Source of the DNA: Bryobacterales bacterium
Lineage (GTDB): Bacteria; Acidobacteriota; Terriglobia; Bryobacterales; Bryobacteraceae
Direction: 5' to 3'
Length of the DNA stretch: 35,804 bases
NCBI GenBank assembly: GCA_003170295.1
Contig: PNAJ01000044.1
Span: 1 to 35,804 of the forward strand
The translations under genes were made by a program, and so were the position numbers. Shown here in pieces: positions 31,232-35,804 of the stretch (position 1 is its first letter; every line of letters starts with the position of its first letter). The notes beneath the pieces are model-generated. The model was not told the DNA's origin, did no database searches, and worked only from the letters and a program-made list of their open reading frames with translations.

Positions 31232-32845
31232 TTACTTCGGAATATCCATGATATAGCTGGTCAACCGGTCCAGGTCGCGCGAACTGAGCTTGTAGGCCGG
31301 CATGGTGGAGCCGGGCGAAAATTTCGAAGGGTCCGCAAAATGGCCTTCGAGCCATTCGCGGTTTCGATGATCCGCAACGCCGTTGAGTGGCGGCCCGGTC
31401 TGCATCCCGACTCCGTTCAGTTTGTGACACGCGCTGCATTGATTCGCCTGATAGACCATCGCGCCTTCGACAGCTGCCTGCGGCGCACCTGACCACGCTT
31501 TCACGGCGTCGTCCTGACGCTTGGTGACGAAGGCAGCGAGGCCTCTCAGCTCGGGATTTTTCAACTGCGTCGCGACATTGGGCGCGGGCTGCTTGAAATG
31601 CTGCATCAGCCAATCGGTGGGCCGTTGCGACGCGGCGCGCGTGAGATCCGGACCCGCGCTGGATTTTCCCAGGACGTGACAGTTTCCGCAGTTGTCTTTT
31701 CGAAACGCTCCGATGGCGGCGAGTTGGTCGGCGGGCAGTTCCTGCCAGGGCTCGATGAGCGCGAGACCGGCATCGGGGGATTCGGTGCTCGGCGGCGTGG
31801 TCGCGATGGCGCGCGCGGTTAATGCACTCCATCCGAGAACGCAGAGAACGATCAGAGCGATGGCGCCGATGCGCTCGCGGACGCGCACGACCTTACCACG
31901 ATCGATAAAGGGGACGAGAAAAAGCGCCAGGATGGCCAGCGTCGGCAGCACTACTGCGCCGACGATTTCGAGCGGCCCCTCGAAGGCTTTCAGCGTCTGG
32001 AAGAGGAACAGGAAATACCATTCGGGGCGAGGAATGTAGCTAGTATCGGTGGGGTCGGCCACGTGGCCGAGCGGAACGCGAACCGCGATCGCCATCGCGA
32101 CCAGGACGGCGAACCACGCGAAAGTCGCGACGGTATCCTTGAAGACTTGCTCCGGATAAAATTTCTTCTTCGGGAGCGCTTCGTCGGCGGGAATGGGCGT
32201 GACACCGTGACGGCGGACCAGGTACACGTGGATCGCGATCAGAAGGAAGGTGAGCGGCGGCAGCAGCAGCACGTGCGCCGCATAGAAGCGGGCGAAGGTC
32301 ACGGCGCCGATCGATCCTCCGTCGCTACCGAGCAATCGCAGCACGTAAGGTCCCGCGCCGGGCGCGAGCGCCGCGATTTGCGTGGTCACTACGGTGCCCC
32401 AATACGCTCGATTGTCCCAGGGCAGCAGGTATCCGGTGAGTCCGTAGGCCAGCGTCACCAGCAACAGCACCGCGCCCACCATCCACGTGGCTTCGCGGGG
32501 TTTTTTGTATGCGCCCCAGACAAACACCTGCATCATGTGCAGCACCACGACGATGATCATGAGGCTCGCGCCCCAGTGATGCAGGCCGCGCATCAGCTGG
32601 CCCGCGGTCAGCTCCGTCACGATGTAACGGAGGCTGTTGTAGGCCTCGCCCGGGGTGGGCGCGTAGTTTCCCGCCAATAACATTCCAGTGAAGACCTGCG
32701 TTAGAAACGCGAACAGAGCCACGCTGCCCAGCACCTGATGCCATCCGGCGGAAGCGGGCACGTCCTCATAAAGGAAATGCTTGATGGCGGACTCAACGCC
32801 GGTGCGGTCTTCGAGCCAATCGATCACGCTTCGCAGCATTTTCAT
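31232..32845 (-). CDS. Cytochrome b fused to two c-type haem domains (bc-complex subunit)
   Basis: 537 residues; quinol-oxidising membrane subunit of a bc-type complex. Residues 1-345 are a full-length cytochrome b with 8 or so helices. Haem ligands are H89 and H103 and, 15 apart as in b6-type proteins, H191 and H206. The quinol-site motif PEWY is at 274-277. From about 375 on lies a periplasmic tail with two haem c sites, C386-C389-H390 (CGNCH) and C470-C473-H474 (CSACH), the latter with a likely Met ligand in STMPAY. The tail replaces cytochrome c1 or f, since no separate gene is present. The Rieske gene overlaps its start by 4 bp (ATGA). Confidence 0.93.
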   Translation of the reverse strand: MKMLRSVIDWLEDRTGVESAIKHFLYEDVPASAGWHQVLGSVALFAFLTQVFTGMLLAGNYAPTPGEAYNSLRYIVTELTAGQLMRGLHHWGASLMIIVVVLHMMQVFVWGAYKKPREATWMVGAVLLLVTLAYGLTGYLLPWDNRAYWGTVVTTQIAALAPGAGPYVLRLLGSDGGSIGAVTFARFYAAHVLLLPPLTFLLIAIHVYLVRRHGVTPIPADEALPKKKFYPEQVFKDTVATFAWFAVLVAMAIAVRVPLGHVADPTDTSYIPRPEWYFLFLFQTLKAFEGPLEIVGAVVLPTLAILALFLVPFIDRGKVVRVRERIGAIALIVLCVLGWSALTARAIATTPPSTESPDAGLALIEPWQELPADQLAAIGAFRKDNCGNCHVLGKSSAGPDLTRAASQRPTDWLMQHFKQPAPNVATQLKNPELRGLAAFVTKRQDDAVKAWSGAPQAAVEGAMVYQANQCSACHKLNGVGMQTGPPLNGVADHRNREWLEGHFADPSKFSPGSTMPAYKLSSRDLDRLTSYIMDIPK

Positions 32846-33324
32846 GCCTTCTGAATCTCAGAGCCGATCAGAATTTTTCCCTGATCGATTCGCGTGACGT
32901 ACCGATCGAGCGGCCGCGGCGCGGGACCGCTGAGCACTTTCCCGTCGATTGAAAACGTCGACGTGTGGCAGGGACAGAGAAAATTATTCTCCTTTTCGTC
33001 CCAGTGATACGCGCAGCCTAGGTGGGTGCACTGCGGCGCGAACGCGACCACGTTCTGATCGTCTTTGCGGAGCACCCACGCCGTCGATTTCTCGTTCAGC
33101 ACGCGCCATCCGTCGACGCGTGTGCGCCGGAACACGACTTCTTCAGGCTTGCCGACCGTCAACTGCGTCAGGTCGGCGGCTGGAACAAAGTCGGATTGTT
33201 TCTGGGATTTCGGCCTGACAAGAAGGTAGGCGGCGGCCGGTACTGCAAGGGCCGCCGTGATCAATCCACCGAGCCCGGCGATCGCGGCCGAGTAAAACGA
33301 TCTACGTGTAGTCGTACTCTCCAT
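32842..33324 (-). CDS. Rieske iron-sulfur protein of the bc complex
   Basis: 160 residues. The N-terminus has a Tat-type signal (TTRRSFYSA) and a membrane anchor (about 12-37) that is probably kept, followed by the Rieske domain on the periplasmic side. Cluster ligands are C99 and H101 (CTHLGC, with C104 in the disulfide) and C117 and H120 (CPCH, with C119 in the disulfide). SGPAPRPLDRY closes the cluster loop. It passes electrons from quinol to the haem c domains of the neighbouring cytochrome b fusion, with which it overlaps by 4 bp. It lies 67 bp downstream of the amidase gene on the same strand. Confidence 0.95.
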   Translation of the reverse strand: MESTTTRRSFYSAAIAGLGGLITAALAVPAAAYLLVRPKSQKQSDFVPAADLTQLTVGKPEEVVFRRTRVDGWRVLNEKSTAWVLRKDDQNVVAFAPQCTHLGCAYHWDEKENNFLCPCHTSTFSIDGKVLSGPAPRPLDRYVTRIDQGKILIGSEIQKA

Positions 33325-33391
33325 GCGACTTTCTAGTATACGCGGAGAAGGCTTCGCTGCGCCGGTTTTCGCACGACGTTTTACAGACTAT

Positions 33392-34831
33392 TTACTCTGT
33401 GACGGGAGGCCGGCGGCGGTGCCAATCGGTGTGGCTCTGAAAAGCCTTACCGATCGCGATCAACTGGTTTTCGTAGAACGGCCGGCCGACCAACGAAATC
33501 GCGATGGGCAATCCAGCGGCAAATCCGCACGGCAGGGAGATCGCAGGCACACCCGCGAGATTGCCCGCCGGGATCAGTCCGCTCAATCCGCGCGACTTCG
33601 GCGGTGTGGCGGGTATAACTCCGCCATCCAACCGGTCGGTGACTTTCGATGCGGTCGTCAGTCGCGTAGGCGCGAGCAGAAAATCGACGTTGAGGAACAA
33701 ATCTCGAAATGCCTGCTGCACCAGGGCGCGCACGCGCATCGCTCGGAGATACTCCGTCGCGGGAATATCGAGCCCGGCCTTCAGCCCTTGCGCCTGGCGA
33801 TGGTCGGCGAGCTCGTCCACTTTCCCGCTGCGGATCAGATCCTCGAAAATCGATGCCGCCTCCGCGGCGATGATCGTGCCGACCAGCGCCGTATATGGGA
33901 AGTCCGGGATCTCGACTTCCTTGGTGTTCATGCCGAGCGACTTCACCAGCTTCAACGCTTCCTGAAAACCGGCGCGCGTAGAGGGGTCGGTGGACTCGTC
34001 GAAATCGATGGGCGCGTAGCCGATCGTGATTTCGTCCGGCTTGCGCGCGTACTGCGGTGCATAGTGAAACGATTTTCCGGCCGAGCCAGGATCCTCATAA
34101 TCGACGCCCGCAATCACGCTCAACACCAGCGCGCAATCTTCAGCGGAACGGCACATGGGGCCGATCTTATCGAGCGTCCAGGAAAGAGCCATCGCGCCGC
34201 GGCGGCTGACGAGTCCGTAGGTGGGCCGCAATCCGGTGATGCCGCAGTAAGCGCTGGGCGAAAGGATGGACCCCGAGGTTTCCGATCCAATCGAGAACGT
34301 CACCAGTCCCGCTGCGGTCGCAGAGCCGGGGCCGCTGGACGATCCGCCGCTCCAGCGCGTGCGATCCCACGGATTCAAGCCCGGTCCCGTGAGCGAGGCC
34401 GCTGGGAAACGATAGCCTCCCCCGCCCGCAAGCTCCACCATGGACAATTTCCCGATGAGAATCGCGCCCGCTTTATCGAGCAATTCGATCACCTGCGCGT
34501 CCTCGTCGAAGACCTGCCCGGCGTACGGCTTCGCGCCCCAGGCGGTCACTTTGCCTTTCACAGCGAGCAGATCTTTCGCGCCGTAGGGTATGCCTTGCAG
34601 CGGGCTGCGAACGCGATCTACTTTGAAATCGCGATCGACCTCTTTGGCCTTGCGCAGCGCCGTCTCGCGGAGCGAAAGCGCCAGTGCGTTATAACGCGGC
34701 CCGAGTTTTTCCAGACGATCGCAGAAGGCGCGCGTCAGTTCAACCGTCGAAAATTCCTTCTTGCGCAGAGCCGCGGAGATCTCTGAGATGGTGCCGAAAA
34801 AAATATCGTCGGTGAAATTGAACTTCGCCAT
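33392..34831 (-). CDS. Amidase-signature family enzyme
   Basis: 479 residues, no signal peptide on this chain. The Ser-cisSer-Lys triad is K86 (GAKDLL), S164 (SGGSSSGPGS) and nucleophile S188 (GSETSGSIL), with the 24-residue S-to-S spacing of the family. It could act on aliphatic or aryl amides. GatA is less likely, as gatB and gatC are absent and TSGSIL differs from the usual GatA signature. A small Tat-like gene ends 3 bp upstream of its start and is surely cotranscribed. Together they may form one functional pair whose partner carries an export signal, which is inference. Confidence 0.88.
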   Translation of the reverse strand: MAKFNFTDDIFFGTISEISAALRKKEFSTVELTRAFCDRLEKLGPRYNALALSLRETALRKAKEVDRDFKVDRVRSPLQGIPYGAKDLLAVKGKVTAWGAKPYAGQVFDEDAQVIELLDKAGAILIGKLSMVELAGGGGYRFPAASLTGPGLNPWDRTRWSGGSSSGPGSATAAGLVTFSIGSETSGSILSPSAYCGITGLRPTYGLVSRRGAMALSWTLDKIGPMCRSAEDCALVLSVIAGVDYEDPGSAGKSFHYAPQYARKPDEITIGYAPIDFDESTDPSTRAGFQEALKLVKSLGMNTKEVEIPDFPYTALVGTIIAAEAASIFEDLIRSGKVDELADHRQAQGLKAGLDIPATEYLRAMRVRALVQQAFRDLFLNVDFLLAPTRLTTASKVTDRLDGGVIPATPPKSRGLSGLIPAGNLAGVPAISLPCGFAAGLPIAISLVGRPFYENQLIAIGKAFQSHTDWHRRRPPVTE

Positions 34832-34834
34832 GAA

Positions 34835-35029
34835 TCACGCCTTGAAATGGAACGCGGGCTCCGTGGCCATGGGCAATTTCACTTTGGCGATTTGTTCGGC
34901 GTTAGTCCGCATCTGAGCGCGCGCCGAATCGAGGTCCGTGTTGGTGGGCGTTGTCTGAGAAACTCCCGGCTGCTGACCCGCGGCCGCAGCGGCGAGGATT
35001 CGGGCAAGGGATCTGCGAGTTACGTCCAT
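34835..35029 (-). CDS. Small protein with Tat-like N-terminus, upstream partner of the amidase
   Basis: 64 residues from ATG at 35029 (a GTG six codons upstream is less likely). It begins MDVTRRSLARILAAAAAG, a short twin-arginine-type signal. A polar segment of about 45 residues follows, with ARAQMRTNAEQIAKVKLPMA then TEPAF at its end. No family is named here. The position, 10 bp after aroE and 3 bp before the amidase, and the TEPAF end argue that it is a real gene and linked to the amidase. It may ride with the amidase through the Tat system or be a split-off N-terminal part of it. Confidence 0.62.
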   Translation of the reverse strand: MDVTRRSLARILAAAAAGQQPGVSQTTPTNTDLDSARAQMRTNAEQIAKVKLPMATEPAFHFKA

Positions 35030-35039
35030 GACGGTATTA

Positions 35040-35804
35040 TCATTCACCCGCCGCGTGGTGCGCTTCGAGCGCTTCCATCGCCGCCTTTTCCATCACCGCG
35101 AGCGGAGCGTTCTCGCCCGTCCATATTTCGAACTGCCGCGACGCTTGCTCGAGAAACATCTCGAGGCCGCGGATCACTGTCGCTCCCTGATCCTTCGCCA
35201 TCCGCACCAGCATCGTATCGAGCGGATTGTAGACCATGTCGAAAACGAGCTTCGCCGGAATCTTCACCTCGAAAAAACTTTGCTCGACCTTCGGAAACAT
35301 CCCGAGCGGCGTCGAATGCACCAGCACGTCGAACATGCGAAGACCGGCTTGTTCTCGCGATAAAGGCTCGGCGTCGCAGGCCTTGGCGAGCGCGCGCACC
35401 CGATCGATATTGCGTCCCGTAATTGCGAGCTTCGCGCCCGCGGCCTTCAGCGCAAACGCCGCTCCGCGCCCCGCTCCGCCATTGCCAGCCAGCAGCACCG
35501 TGGATTTGCTCAACCGCACATGACGCTCCAACGGACGGATCACGCCGTCGGCATCCGTATTCGTGCCGCGCCATTTCCCGGCTTTGCGCCACACCGTGTT
35601 CACCGCCCCGACACGCCGCGCCAGCGGATCCACCAGATCCAGATAGCGCAGGACCTTTTGTTTGTGCGGAATCGTCACGCTGAACCCCGCGAGCGGCAGC
35701 TTCTCGGCGAGAACGAAAAAATCCTTGAGCTGCGCCGGCTTCACCAGGAACGGAAGATATACCGCATCCGCCCGCCGCGCCTGAAACGCCCGATTGTGAA
35801 CCGC
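35040..35804 (-). CDS. aroE: Shikimate dehydrogenase, 5' end cut by the window
   Basis: Reduces 3-dehydroshikimate to shikimate with NADPH. The visible 254 codons run off the right edge of the window. The frame stays open to the last base, giving AVHNRAFQARRADAVYLPFL before the part with internal start codons, which fits the early AroE domain (usual SPxxHN motif). Further signs are VTIPHKQ (catalytic Lys), AVNTVW, NTDADG (catalytic Asp), the NADP-binding GNGGAGRGAAFAL and NPLDTML. The domain is complete at its C-terminal end. In several Acidobacteriota AroE is fused behind 3-dehydroquinate dehydratase (AroDE); the window ends before this can be seen. It is followed 10 bp later by the small Tat-like gene. 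Confidence 0.92.
   Translation of the reverse strand, partial: AVHNRAFQARRADAVYLPFLVKPAQLKDFFVLAEKLPLAGFSVTIPHKQKVLRYLDLVDPLARRVGAVNTVWRKAGKWRGTNTDADGVIRPLERHVRLSKSTVLLAGNGGAGRGAAFALKAAGAKLAITGRNIDRVRALAKACDAEPLSREQAGLRMFDVLVHSTPLGMFPKVEQSFFEVKIPAKLVFDMVYNPLDTMLVRMAKDQGATVIRGLEMFLEQASRQFEIWTGENAPLAVMEKAAMEALEAHHAAGE

Noticed and set aside
33323..34786. 487-codon plus-strand frame opposite the amidase gene
   Set aside because: Arg-rich, no domain, and the minus-strand amidase has an intact catalytic triad.

Overview
The window looks like a piece of an Acidobacteriota chromosome of the Bryobacterales/'Candidatus Solibacter' type. This rests on GC-rich DNA, a secreted cellulase with the Bryobacterales-type C-terminal domain seen so often in Solibacter proteins, many short GC-rich palindromic repeats between genes, and an abundance of exported lactonases, amidases and Tat-exported TIM-barrel proteins. 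Taxonomy is inferred from family knowledge; no rRNA or tRNA gene was seen. About 30 genes are present, nearly all intact.

Layout. 1-4.7 kb: a secreted GH44 endoglucanase (minus), a repeat-rich 600-bp gap, an MFS transporter (plus), and a 230-bp stretch with four hairpins that may be a structured RNA or the right end of a lost IS200/IS605 element. 4.7-8.7 kb: rseP and dxr as an operon, a beta-hydroxyacid dehydrogenase and a small HTH protein (all minus). 8.8-12.3 kb: a PLP-dependent Cys/Met-metabolism enzyme (plus), facing two overlapping exported beta-propeller lactonases (minus). 12.3-22.1 kb: a full reductive pyrimidine degradation cluster. It comprises beta-ureidopropionase, PreT, PreA, dihydropyrimidinase, an NCS1 permease and methylmalonate-semialdehyde dehydrogenase (plus), then, converging on them, a class III aminotransferase coupled to a small Cys-rich protein (minus). 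Uracil or thymine can be imported and taken to acetyl-CoA or propionyl-CoA by products of this cluster alone. A VapB/VapC fusion relic and several repeats lie in and around it.

22.1-29.7 kb (plus): thiE, a REP-like inverted repeat, a MerR-HTH/TPR protein, a DUF2760 protein, a divergent Hsp70 with a long novel C-terminus, thiL, an O-methyltransferase and a DUF4380-like protein. The Hsp70/DUF2760/TPR group is the best candidate here for a poorly described system. 29.7-30.4 kb: a small exported protein. 30.3-35.8 kb (minus): a probable six-gene operon of aroE (cut by the window edge), a small Tat-like protein, an amidase, a Rieske protein, a cytochrome b fused to two c-type haem domains, and a Tat-exported hydroxypyruvate-isomerase-like protein.

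At least four families of short palindromic repeats occur: a MITE-like element (10065-10168 and 20408-20492), a 46-bp double hairpin (14411-14456 and 17262-17307) placed inside the pyrimidine operon, a motif with core GAGCCGCGACCAC, and simple GGTGGGGCAGGCGG hairpins.
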